A stretch of 17,569 bases of DNA from assembly GCA_945982465.1 (NCBI GenBank), contig CAMFSB010000005.1, positions 1 through 17,569 on the forward strand, written 5' to 3'. The translations under genes and the position numbers were made by a program. Shown piece by piece: positions 1 to 7,018 of the stretch; the stretch's first letter is position 1; every line of letters begins with the position of its first letter. The notes under the pieces were generated by a model. That model did not search any database. It saw nothing but the letters and a program-made list of their open reading frames with translations, and was not told the origin of the DNA. This DNA comes from an uncultured Faecalibacterium sp. GTDB taxonomy: Bacteria > Bacillota > Clostridia > Oscillospirales > Ruminococcaceae.

Positions 1-409
1 CAACGCAGGCGGAGCCGACCGCGCTGGCCAAAACCTGGGCCCGGTCGGAGGCCACCGGCATGCGCTGAATGTCGGCCAGCCGGGCCTCGGCCGCGACCAG
101 CGGCACCGTACCGGCCGCAATCTCGCGCGAAAGGGCGTTGACGGCCGCCACCCGGCCCAGGTGGACCGAGCGGTTGGGCACGTTGCGCACCTCGCTGATC
201 TCGGCAGTACCGGCGCTGGCAAAAATGCCGTTGGTCAGCACATACACGTCAAATTCGCGCAGGTGGTAGCTGCGGGCCATGATGGCCATGGTCTGTTCCA
301 CCCGGAACACCTCGGCGCCGTTTTCCAGCAGCAGCTTGCCCGCCGCCATGGTCATATCCATAATACGGCGGCGCTGTTCGTAATCAGGGTTCTGTTCGAT
401 CTCAACCAC
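1..409 (-). CDS. Threonine/serine exporter family protein (ThrE/YjjP-like, DUF1212), N-terminal part only
   Basis: The first ~136 residues of a protein that runs off the left edge. After an initial GTG at 409 the translation contains AAGKLLLENGAEVFRVEQTM, the signature of the cytoplasmic N-terminal domain of the ThrE/YjjP family, followed by the usual stretch on small hydrophobic strands (YVLTNGIFAS). ThrE proteins export threonine and serine through the inner membrane; the transmembrane half lies outside the window. I chose GTG 407-409 because GAGG sits about 10 nt upstream of it, inside the end of legF; ATG 359-361 is an alternative start 16 codons later. The start overlaps the legF stop by 8 bp, so the gene is probably co-transcribed with the sugar operon although its known role has no obvious tie to legionaminic acid. 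Confidence 0.8.
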   Translation of the reverse strand, partial: MVEIEQNPDYEQRRRIMDMTMAAGKLLLENGAEVFRVEQTMAIMARSYHLREFDVYVLTNGIFASAGTAEISEVRNVPNRSVHLGRVAAVNALSREIAAGTVPLVAAEARLADIQRMPVASDRAQVLASAVGSACV

Positions 410-1163
410 GGATGTTGTTCCTCACAGCAGCAAATTCGGGGTAGTTGGCGTACAGGTGGCCCGCAATGACCTCCATCAGGCGGAAGTCCTCCTCAGAGTC
501 AATGTCCAGGATGCCGGTGTCCATCATGGTGGAAATGCCGATCTTGCCGTCCCACAGGATGCCGGTGTGGTTTTCGGCCAGAAAATCGCGGCGGAACACA
601 TAGATGGATGCGTTCAAATCGTAAATGGCCGGGGCCTGCTGGCGGGCCGTGTAAGGCGAGGCGATCACCTTTTCCACATGGTCGCCGCAGTCGCGCACCA
701 TATTGAAATAGGGGTTGCGGCGCGCCTCGGTCACACTGAACACCAAGTCCAGGTCCGGCCGCTGTGCCTTGGCGCGGTAGGCGTTTTCGATGTCGCGGGC
801 GGTGCGCAGCGGGCTGGTGATGTCCAGGTCCATTACATAGTCGTAGGCCGTACCGGTTTTTTGTTCCATACGGGCCAGCGTATCCTGAAACACCGCCATT
901 TTGGGCACCGTGTCGCCGCCCAGCGCCTCGCCGCGGGGCAGAAAAACCACCTCCGGGTACTGGGCGGCCACCAGCTCGGCCAGGTGCGGGCTGTCGGTGT
1001 TCAGAGCCACGTCCACCTGCACCTCCGGGTGGGCTTTGGCGAACAGCTGTGCCGCCGAAAGAGTGTAGTACACCAGCGGCTTTTCGCAAAAGGTTTTGAG
1101 GTTTTTGTTTTTGAAGCCCTTGCTCCCCGCACGGCCGCAAACAGTGATCAGCAATCGTTCCAT
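402..1163 (-). CDS. legF: CMP-N,N'-diacetyllegionaminic acid synthase (acylneuraminate cytidylyltransferase)
   Basis: A 253-residue cytidylyltransferase that would activate the finished nonulosonic acid with CTP to give CMP-Leg, in the cytoplasm. The N-terminus has the nucleotide-binding signature CGRAGSKGFKNKN (about residues 9-21), followed by VMDLDITSPLRTARDIE, the family's equivalent of the QPTSPLR region, and FSVTEARRNPYFNMV. Length matches NeuA/LegF single-domain enzymes. Three in-frame ATG codons lie near the start (1163, 1172, 1199); I prefer 1163 because homologues begin close to the MERLLITVCGR stretch and AGATGG lies in SD position, but 1172 is possible. It is the last nonulosonate gene of the operon. 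The sequence alone cannot separate CMP-Leg from CMP-Neu specificity; the legionaminate call rests on the LegB/LegC/PtmE neighbours. Confidence 0.87.
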   Translation of the reverse strand: MERLLITVCGRAGSKGFKNKNLKTFCEKPLVYYTLSAAQLFAKAHPEVQVDVALNTDSPHLAELVAAQYPEVVFLPRGEALGGDTVPKMAVFQDTLARMEQKTGTAYDYVMDLDITSPLRTARDIENAYRAKAQRPDLDLVFSVTEARRNPYFNMVRDCGDHVEKVIASPYTARQQAPAIYDLNASIYVFRRDFLAENHTGILWDGKIGISTMMDTGILDIDSEEDFRLMEVIAGHLYANYPEFAAVRNNIRG

Positions 1164-1229
1164 TGTTTCCATCTCATTTCTATCCGATCTTCTGCCCAAA
1201 GGGCAGTGGTTCCAGGGCAGCCCGCCGGT

Positions 1230-2195
1230 TTACGGCCGGCCCAGCGTGAGCCGCAGCACGTCCAGCGCATCGGCCGGGCTGTTGACGCTGCTGCCTGTGC
1301 CGTGCAGCGCATAATCGACAAAATACGCCATCTCCCGGCGGTACCAGGCGTCGGTGGTCTCTTTGTACTGCTGCACGGAGCCGTCCGGCAGCGTGAGGGT
1401 GGCCGCGCCGAAATCCGCCGTCAGCGTGCCCTCGCGGGTGAACAGCTCGATACTGCGGCGGTACTGCCGGCCAAAGTAGTCCAGATGCACCTCGGCCAGC
1501 ATGGAGGGGTACCGGGCAATGTATATGCTCAAATCGTCGCTGTCGATCTCCAGATCCGAGTAGGTGCCCTTGAAATTGTACAGTTCCAAGGGTTTACCGA
1601 ACAGCCCCACCAGATAGTCCCATTCGTGGATCAGGTCGATGGTGACGCCGCCGCCCAGCGCCCGGTGGGCCGAGTACACGGTGCGGTAGTCCACGCCGGG
1701 CCGCCAGCCGGGCAGGTAGCTGGAGCAGATCACCCGTGCCGAATAGGGCCGCTGGTCCGGGTGCGCCGCCAGCCAGTCTTTCAGCGCCAGCATTACGGCG
1801 CTCCAGCGCATGGGGGCGGCCACATAGGCTTTCTGCCCCGCGGGCAGCACATCGGCCAGCTCCAGGTCGGCCTGCTCCGCCGAAAAAATGGGTTTTTCGA
1901 TGAACAGGGCGCCGGCCCGGCCGTACACCTGCCGCAGCGCGTCGGCATGCAGGCTGGTGGGGTTGGTGATGAACGCCATGTCGTAATGCGGCAGAGCCGC
2001 TTTGTCCGCCAGGTCGGTGAACTGGGCGTGCAGCCGTTCGGCCGCGCCGGGCCGCAGCGGGCGGGCCGGGTCGCTGCGCAGTGCGTCGGCCCGCAGCGCA
2101 AGGCCCTGCTGTTCGCACAGGGCGGTCAGGCTGTTCAGGTGCCGTGTGCCGATGGAGCCAAGCCCCACAAACAGGGCGGATACTTGTTGCTGCAT
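1230..2195 (-). CDS. Gfo/Idh/MocA family NAD(P)-dependent oxidoreductase, catalytic motifs intact
   Basis: A 321-residue protein with an N-terminal Rossmann fold (LFVGLGSIGTRHL, residues 8-20) and the C-terminal alpha/beta substrate domain typical of glucose-fructose oxidoreductase/inositol dehydrogenase enzymes. The family EKP motif with its catalytic lysine is present (E100-K101-P102), as is GGGVTIDLIHEWDY (181-194), carrying the Asp and His of the usual active site. It also has YLPGWRPGVDY (160-170), shared with the upstream neighbour. Start ATG 2195 is preceded by AAAGGAG about 10 nt away; the gene begins 25 bp after the neighbour's stop. It probably oxidises or reduces a sugar or nucleotide sugar. 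The Campylobacter jejuni ptm locus also places oxidoreductases beside its legionaminate genes, which supports a precursor-supply role, but the substrate is unknown. Confidence 0.82.
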   Translation of the reverse strand: MQQQVSALFVGLGSIGTRHLNSLTALCEQQGLALRADALRSDPARPLRPGAAERLHAQFTDLADKAALPHYDMAFITNPTSLHADALRQVYGRAGALFIEKPIFSAEQADLELADVLPAGQKAYVAAPMRWSAVMLALKDWLAAHPDQRPYSARVICSSYLPGWRPGVDYRTVYSAHRALGGGVTIDLIHEWDYLVGLFGKPLELYNFKGTYSDLEIDSDDLSIYIARYPSMLAEVHLDYFGRQYRRSIELFTREGTLTADFGAATLTLPDGSVQQYKETTDAWYRREMAYFVDYALHGTGSSVNSPADALDVLRLTLGRP

Positions 2196-2220
2196 ATGCG
2201 TGTTCTCCTTTGGCGGGCCG

Positions 2221-3210
2221 TCAGCCCTCAATGCGGTCGATCAGGCGCAGCACCTCGGCGTCCTTTTCAAAGCTCCAGCGGGGGGCTTCGCCCTGTTCCA
2301 GCACGGCAAAGAAGTTGGCCAGCTCGTCCACATAGGCGTTTTCCACGATGTTGTCGCTGTAGCGGCTGTCGTGCTCAAAGGTCTCGTAGGTGTTCACCGC
2401 CTGCTTTGTGCCGGTGGCATGGTCAAAGCGGTACAGCGCCTTGGGGTTACCCTCCCAGAACAGGTGCAGCCCCTCGCCAAAGCACTCAAAATTGCGCACG
2501 GCCTTGGGGCTGACCACATCCACGGCCAGCAGGCCCTTGACGCCGTTTTGGTGCCGCAGGGTGACAAAGTAGCTGTCGGGGTAATCCACCTCCAGCGCGC
2601 TGATCTTGTCCTTTTCGGTGTGCACGCCGGTCACAGGGCCAAACGCATCCCACAGCCAGGGCAGGTCGATTCCAAAGATCTCCCGCACGCCGCCGGTGCG
2701 CTTATCGCCCACAAAAAAGTTTTTGTAGTTTTCCCACGGGTGCCAGTCGGGCAGGTACTGGCCGATGTGGTAAATGTAATTGACCGGCTTGCCGGTTTGG
2801 GCCATGAACTGCTGCGCCTGTGCCTTGATATACTGCGTTTCGCCGCGGTACAGCATGGTGGACGACAAAAACAGCGGCACATTTTTTTCTTTGGCGAGCG
2901 CCAGATTGCGCTCGTAGCCGTCGGCCACCAGGTTCAGCTCGGTAAAAACCGGCAGGCCATGCTGCAAAAGCCGGGTGATAATGTCCGCGTGGGTGATGGG
3001 CGCGGTGCACACCAGCGCCGCGTCCGGCGTTTGGGCGGCCACCGCTTCGTCGATGGACGCATAGGCCCGGATGCCCAGGCCCTCGGCCTCGGCGCGGCGG
3101 GCGGGGGCGCTGTCGACGCCGCAGATGGTCAGCTCCGGCCGCATGCCCTTAGCCAGGCGCGCACGGCGCTTGCCCATGCTGCCCAGGCCCACGATCAAAA
3201 TGGTTTTCAT
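2221..3210 (-). CDS. Gfo/Idh/MocA-like oxidoreductase with altered active-site motifs
   Basis: A 329-residue protein with Rossmann motif LIVGLGSMGKRRARL (5-19) and the same overall layout as the downstream gene, to which it seems paralogous: both have a YLP-W-P-Y motif (here YLPDWHPWENY, residues 152-162). It differs at the catalytic points. Where family members have EKP it reads E91-L92-N93, so the usual lysine is missing, and the GGG...D..H motif is replaced by GGVREIFGIDLPWLW. The cofactor-binding glycines are kept. I infer either a different reaction or a non-catalytic partner of the neighbouring enzyme. Start ATG 3210 follows TGAGGGG at about 9 nt; a GTG at 3225 is an alternative. It might correspond to a PtmF-like protein of the Campylobacter Leg pathway, but this is a tentative match. 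Confidence 0.78.
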   Translation of the reverse strand: MKTILIVGLGSMGKRRARLAKGMRPELTICGVDSAPARRAEAEGLGIRAYASIDEAVAAQTPDAALVCTAPITHADIITRLLQHGLPVFTELNLVADGYERNLALAKEKNVPLFLSSTMLYRGETQYIKAQAQQFMAQTGKPVNYIYHIGQYLPDWHPWENYKNFFVGDKRTGGVREIFGIDLPWLWDAFGPVTGVHTEKDKISALEVDYPDSYFVTLRHQNGVKGLLAVDVVSPKAVRNFECFGEGLHLFWEGNPKALYRFDHATGTKQAVNTYETFEHDSRYSDNIVENAYVDELANFFAVLEQGEAPRWSFEKDAEVLRLIDRIEG

Positions 3211-3268
3211 GGTCGATCCCCTCACAGTGTTTTGTTTTGCAGGCGTTTTGGGCCGCGTTCGGGCCGCT

Positions 3269-3619
3269 TCAGCCCAGCGCGCGCTCCCATTCCGCTTCGC
3301 GGAAGCCCACCAGCACAGCGTTGTCCAGCACCAGCAGCGGCCGCTTGACCAGCATGCCGTCGGACGCCAGCAGGGCCAGCTGCTGCTCCCGCGAAAGGGC
3401 GGGCAGCCTGGCCGCCAGCCCCAGTTCCTTGTATTTTAAGCCGCTGGTGTTGAAAAACCGTTTCAGCGGCAGGCCGGAGCGCTCGCTCCACTCCGCCAGT
3501 TCGGCGGCGGTGGGGTTGTGCTCCACAATGTGCCGGTCGGTATACGCCGCGCCGTGCGCATCCAGCCAGGCCTTTGCCTTTTTGCAGGTGGAGCATTTAG
3601 GGTATTCCACAAACAGCAT
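3269..3619 (-). CDS. ArsC/Spx-family thioredoxin-fold protein (arsenate reductase family)
   Basis: A 116-residue protein, the normal size for the ArsC/Spx/YffB family. The N-terminal strand leads into YPKCSTCKKAKAWL with a Cys9-X2-Cys12 pair, and the C-terminal half has LVKRPLLVLDN, the cis-proline 'RP' motif of ArsC-like proteins. Family members either reduce arsenate with glutathione or thioredoxin, or act as redox-sensing RNA-polymerase partners (Spx). The CXXC pair is Spx-like, but short ArsC homologues of unknown function also carry it, so I do not assign a reaction. It has no obvious role in sugar synthesis, yet it lies between legG and the two oxidoreductases. A weak extended -10 promoter upstream could give it separate expression. 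The SD is poor (AGGCGG about 9 nt before ATG 3619). Confidence 0.83.
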   Translation of the reverse strand: MLFVEYPKCSTCKKAKAWLDAHGAAYTDRHIVEHNPTAAELAEWSERSGLPLKRFFNTSGLKYKELGLAARLPALSREQQLALLASDGMLVKRPLLVLDNAVLVGFREAEWERALG

Positions 3620-3637
3620 GTTTGTTCCCGCCTTTCT

Positions 3638-3662
3638 GCGGCCGGGCCGGCCGCCTCTTTTT
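3638..3662 (+). other. GC-rich hairpin with T-tract on the plus strand (antisense terminator-like)
   Basis: Perfect 7-bp inverted repeat GCGGCCG (3638-3644) and CGGCCGC (3648-3654) with a GGC loop, followed on the plus strand by CTC and TTTTT (3658-3662). It has the form of an intrinsic terminator, but for plus-strand transcription, and no plus-strand gene precedes it. On the minus strand no T-run follows, so it should not end the operon transcript; it could stabilise an RNA end or stop antisense transcription. Confidence 0.4.
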
Positions 3663-3665
3663 GAT

Positions 3666-3693
3666 ATTGTAGCACGTCAGTTGCCGTCGTAAA
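3666..3693 (-). promoter_or_regulatory. Possible extended -10 promoter for the ArsC/Spx-family gene
   Basis: On the minus strand TGCTACAAT gives an extended -10 (TGN plus TACAAT, 5 of 6 to TATAAT; hexamer at plus 3666-3671). A weak -35, TTTACG, lies 16 nt upstream at 3688-3693. The element overlaps the legG stop codon and lies ~47 bp before the ArsC-like start. The -35 match is only 4 of 6, so this is a candidate and no more. Confidence 0.3.
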
Positions 3694-4870
3694 AGCCCTT
3701 GGGGGCAGTCAGCTCCGGGCAGAACAAAGCTTTTTCCAGCACTGCCACGATCCGGCCGCTGGTGTCGCCGCCGTTGTATGGGCTGACCGTCCGCCTGGCC
3801 TGCGCTGCGAACTCCGGCGTCAGGGCAGTGCGCAGCGCCTGCGCAATGGCTTCGCGCTGTGCCGGGCAGCACAGCACGTTGGGGCACACAATGCGCCCGG
3901 CCTGCCGCGCGCCGATGTTTACGGCGGGCACGCCAAAGGTGGGCGTTTCCACCACGCCGCTGGACGAGTTGCCCGCCACCACGGCCGCGTACTGCATGGC
4001 CGACAGATACCGCCGCACGCCCAGGCTGGTGTAGGCGGCGGCATAACCGGCATGGCCGGCGGCCCAGGCGTCGATGCGGGCGTTGATGTCCGCGCCGCCC
4101 GCGTCGGCGTTGGCCTTGGTGACCACATAGCGCAGGCCGGTTTCGGCGTGCACATCCTCCATGGCGGCCAGCAGCGAGTCCATCTGCACAGCGGCCGGGG
4201 GCGCGCAGGCGGCGGTTTCGGGGTGGAAAGTGACCAGCCCGAATGGCCGCTCCAGATCAAAGTCGATGCTTCCGGCCAGCTCGGCCCGGGTCAGCTTGGG
4301 CATGGTGCGGATGTTTTCATCCCCCAAGCCGCCCACGTTGAACACCCGCCGCGGGTCCTCGCCCATGCGGATGACCCGCCGGGCGTATTCCTCGCAGCTG
4401 GGGAAATGCAGGCTGGCCATTTTGGTGATGCAGTGCCGGTAGTAATCGTCCGCCGCGCCCAGCGTTACATCGCCGCCGGAAATATGGGCAATGGGCACCC
4501 CCATCATGGCGGCTGCCTGCGCCGCGGCAAAGATCTCGTACCGGTCGCCCAGCACCAGCACGCCGTCGGGGCGCTCCGCTTCAAACCAGCGGGCAAACTC
4601 CCGGATGGTATACGCCACGGTGTCGGGCAGCGCCAGCGGGCCGTCGCCGAACCGCAAAATGTCGATGCGCGCCGCAATGGGCACGCCGTCGGCTTCGATC
4701 TCGCCCACGGTCTGGCCGTACTGGGCCGACAGATGTGCCCCGGTCACAATTACCAATGGTATAATTTTGTCGGATTTTAACAGTTTGAAGATCACCGGCC
4801 GCAGCAGGCCGTATTCAGCCCGGGTGCCCGTGATCACGGCAAGGCGCTTTTTTTCGCTCGACTGCTGCAT
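3677..4870 (-). CDS. legG: Hydrolysing nucleotide-sugar 2-epimerase of legionaminic acid synthesis (NeuC/LegG type)
   Basis: A 397-residue GT-B-fold epimerase that releases the nucleotide and inverts C2, giving 2,4-diacetamido-2,4,6-trideoxy-mannose in the legionaminate pathway (ManNAc in the sialic acid version). Motifs seen: ITGTRAEYG (13-21), VLGDRYEIF, HISGGDVTLGAADDYYRH, LVTFHPET, VAGNSSSGVVETPTFGVP and NIGARQAGR, all hallmarks of UDP-GlcNAc 2-epimerase/NeuC proteins. The reading frame is open upstream to 4996, but ATG 4870 is the credible start: GGGAGG lies 8 nt before it and homologues begin just before the GTRAEYG motif. The 94 bp gap to legI is the only sizeable gap within ptmE-legI-legG. 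An AT-rich run of rare-looking codons covers residues ~28-42. Whether the leaving nucleotide is GDP or UDP is inferred only from ptmE. Confidence 0.9.
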   Translation of the reverse strand: MQQSSEKKRLAVITGTRAEYGLLRPVIFKLLKSDKIIPLVIVTGAHLSAQYGQTVGEIEADGVPIAARIDILRFGDGPLALPDTVAYTIREFARWFEAERPDGVLVLGDRYEIFAAAQAAAMMGVPIAHISGGDVTLGAADDYYRHCITKMASLHFPSCEEYARRVIRMGEDPRRVFNVGGLGDENIRTMPKLTRAELAGSIDFDLERPFGLVTFHPETAACAPPAAVQMDSLLAAMEDVHAETGLRYVVTKANADAGGADINARIDAWAAGHAGYAAAYTSLGVRRYLSAMQYAAVVAGNSSSGVVETPTFGVPAVNIGARQAGRIVCPNVLCCPAQREAIAQALRTALTPEFAAQARRTVSPYNGGDTSGRIVAVLEKALFCPELTAPKGFYDGN

Positions 4871-4964
4871 CTGTGCTTCCTCCCGTGGCAGGTATGCCGT
4901 TGTGCCGTCTGTTCTGCCGCCGCCGGGCGTTTTACCGGCCGGCAGGCTCAGGGATTCCCCCGTT

Positions 4965-5963
4965 TTACGCCAGAACGATCTGCTCGTCCTCGGCAAAATC
5001 GCGCACCGCCGCCGTGCCCAGCACCTCGTACCAGCACATGGGGCTGATGCCGTCGCCGGGGCGCTTGGTGGTCAGGTTTTCGGCGGTGAACACCTCGCCT
5101 TTCCGGATGGGGCGCGCCGCCACGATGCTCTTGCGGGCAATGGGCTTGTTTTTGGCCTCGCTGGCCGTCACATGCTTTTTGCCGTCGCCCATGGCCGCCT
5201 CGATGTGCCGCACCGCCGTGACCATGGCCGCCAGCTCCGCCGGCTCCAGGCTGGCCTTGTGGTCGGGGCCGTCCATGGTTTTGTCCAGCGTGAAGTGCTT
5301 TTCGATCACCGCCGCGCCGAACGCGGCCGCGGCCACGTCGCATTCCCAGCCGGTGGTGTGATCCGACAGGCCCACCGGCAGGCCGAACTGCTCCGAAAGC
5401 TCCAGCATGGCGCCCAGGTTCGCGTCCTCGTAGGGGGTGGGGTACTCGGTGTTGCAGTGCAGCAGCGTGGCCCCCCTGGCGCCGTTGGTCTCGAGGATAT
5501 CCAGGGCGTTTTCGATCTCATCCAGCGTACTCATGCCGGTGGAAAGGATCACATGCAGGCCCAGCTTACCCACCTCTTCCAGATAGGGCAGGTTGGTGAT
5601 CTCGCCGCTGGGCACCTTGATATAGGGCAGATCCAGCGTGCCCAAAAACCGCACGCTGGGGATATCGAACGGCGCCGACAGGTACTGGATGCCGATGGAA
5701 TCGCAGTATTCTTTCAGTTCCCGATGGGCCTCAAAGTCAAAGTGCAGCCGGCGCACCATGTCCAGCTGGCTTTCGGCGTCGCCGGTGGTCTCTTTTTGAT
5801 ATTCGGCCTTCTGCGCAAATTTGGAGATGACCAGCTCGGGCACGGCGGTCTGGTACTTGACCACGTCCGCCCCGCACTCCTTGGCAGTCAGAGCCATTTT
5901 TTTGGCCATTTCCAAACTGCCGTTGTGGTTGACGCCCGCTTCCGCGATGATGATGGTGCTCAT
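4965..5963 (-). CDS. legI: N,N'-diacetyllegionaminate synthase (NeuB/LegI family)
   Basis: A 332-residue PEP-condensing synthase joining the LegG product with phosphoenolpyruvate to form the nine-carbon acid. The N-terminal TIM barrel shows IIAEAGVNHNGSLEMAKKM, then VVKYQTAVPELVISK, YLSAPFD, IKVPSGEITNLPYL, STGMSTLDEIENA, LLHCNTEYPTPYEDANL, LSDHTTGWE and VIEKHFTLDKTMDGPDHKAS, all standard NeuB motifs including the conserved metal and substrate residues. The C-terminal ~60 residues are an antifreeze-like/SAF domain (IARKSIVAARPIRKGEVF). Length equals the family norm. ATG 5963 overlaps the ptmE stop as ATGA, with GGAGG inside the last codons of ptmE, so the two are translationally coupled. NeuB, LegI and PseI are close relatives; Leg is preferred because of the pathway neighbours. 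Confidence 0.92.
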   Translation of the reverse strand: MSTIIIAEAGVNHNGSLEMAKKMALTAKECGADVVKYQTAVPELVISKFAQKAEYQKETTGDAESQLDMVRRLHFDFEAHRELKEYCDSIGIQYLSAPFDIPSVRFLGTLDLPYIKVPSGEITNLPYLEEVGKLGLHVILSTGMSTLDEIENALDILETNGARGATLLHCNTEYPTPYEDANLGAMLELSEQFGLPVGLSDHTTGWECDVAAAAFGAAVIEKHFTLDKTMDGPDHKASLEPAELAAMVTAVRHIEAAMGDGKKHVTASEAKNKPIARKSIVAARPIRKGEVFTAENLTTKRPGDGISPMCWYEVLGTAAVRDFAEDEQIVLA

Positions 5964-7012
5964 AGTTTTTCCTCCATCCTTCTGCGCATCTTATCCAGTT
6001 CTTCCAGCTGGCCCATATCCATCCAGCTGGATTCGTTGATGGGGTACACCCCCACGTTTTCGCCCCTGCGGCGGTATTTTTCGATCACGTCCGGGAAGCC
6101 CTGCTTTTTGCCGATCTCCAATTCCTCCACCACGCGCGGCTCCACCACATAGACGCCGGTATTGGTCAGAAAGTTCAGCTGCGGCTTTTCGCGCATGGCC
6201 TGGATGGAGCCATTCTCCCCCATTTCCACCACGCCGTAGGGCACGGTGTAGTGCTTGTAGGCGCAGATCATGGTGATCACGTTGTTGTGCGCTTTATGGT
6301 ACTGGTAGATATCGCCGTAATCCACATCCAGCAGCGTGTCGCAGTTGGAAAAGAAAAACGTGGAATCCATCTGCCCGCGCAGCAGGCACAGCCCGCCGCC
6401 GGTGCCCCAGAACTCGGTCTCATCCACAAAATCCACGGTATAGTTTTTGTGTTCCAGGTCGGCAAAATAGCTTTTGATCATGCCCTTTTTATAGTTGACC
6501 ACCATGCGGAAGTCGCGGCAGCCGTAATCGCAGAAGCGGTCGATGATCAGTTCCACAATGGGCTTTTCGCCCACCGGGATCAGGGGCTTGGGCAGGATCT
6601 TGGTATACGGGTACAGCCGGGTGCCAAGGCCGCCCGCCATGATGACCACCGGGATATTGGCCTTTTTGCGGTTGTCGATGTCCAGCCCGGTGGCAAACAC
6701 CACATCCATGATGCAGCCCGCTTTATCCAGAATGGGCAGCGCGTCGATGCCGTATTGCTCCAGCACCTCGCGGGCACGGCCGCGCTCGGCCACCGGCAGG
6801 CTTTTGGGGTGGTAGTTGGCGGCATGGGCCACCGTATCGTCCAGCTTGCCGCCCCGCAGCAGAAATTTGCGCAGGTCGCCGTCGGTCAGCACCGCCTCCA
6901 GCCGGCCGTTCGGCGCAAGAAACAGAATGCGCTGGCCGGTTTCGTCCAGGCGCTTCATGGTCTCCAGGATCGTGGCAGTTTCGCTGATGAACAATTCTTC
7001 CAGTTTCAGCAT
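5960..7012 (-). CDS. ptmE: CBS-domain sugar-1-phosphate nucleotidyltransferase (PtmE-like guanylyltransferase)
   Basis: A 350-residue two-part enzyme. Residues ~1-115 are a pair of CBS motifs (ETMKRLDETGQRILFL...VLTDGDLRKFLL; then ALPILDKAGCIMDVVF). Residues ~120-350 are a nucleotidyltransferase with the pyrophosphorylase signature AGGLGTRLYPYTKILPKPL (126-144), FFSNCDTLLDVDY and a C-terminal WMDMGQLEELDKM. This CBS-plus-NTP-transferase layout is that of C. jejuni PtmE, which makes GDP-glucosamine for the GDP-linked legionaminate route, and its place directly before legI and legG repeats that locus. CBS pairs usually bind adenosyl ligands and may regulate the enzyme. ATG 7012 follows GAGG at ~11 nt and lies 6 bp after the previous stop. 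GDP specificity is taken from the family and not shown by the sequence. Confidence 0.87.
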   Translation of the reverse strand: MLKLEELFISETATILETMKRLDETGQRILFLAPNGRLEAVLTDGDLRKFLLRGGKLDDTVAHAANYHPKSLPVAERGRAREVLEQYGIDALPILDKAGCIMDVVFATGLDIDNRKKANIPVVIMAGGLGTRLYPYTKILPKPLIPVGEKPIVELIIDRFCDYGCRDFRMVVNYKKGMIKSYFADLEHKNYTVDFVDETEFWGTGGGLCLLRGQMDSTFFFSNCDTLLDVDYGDIYQYHKAHNNVITMICAYKHYTVPYGVVEMGENGSIQAMREKPQLNFLTNTGVYVVEPRVVEELEIGKKQGFPDVIEKYRRRGENVGVYPINESSWMDMGQLEELDKMRRRMEEKL

Positions 7013-7018
7013 CCGGGG

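Noticed and set aside
456..2513. Long plus-strand open frame (685 codons) across legF and the oxidoreductases
   Set aside because: It is antisense to well-supported genes, is rich in Gln/His/Arg/Gly as expected of a GC-rich shadow frame, and has no recognisable domain.
4871..4996. N-terminal extension of LegG by 42 residues
   Set aside because: It has no homology to the family, overlaps the end of legI, and a good SD precedes the internal ATG at 4870.
4491..6152. Long plus-strand open frame (553 codons) over legG, legI and ptmE
   Set aside because: It runs antisense to three genes with clear catalytic motifs, and its composition is that of a GC-driven shadow frame.
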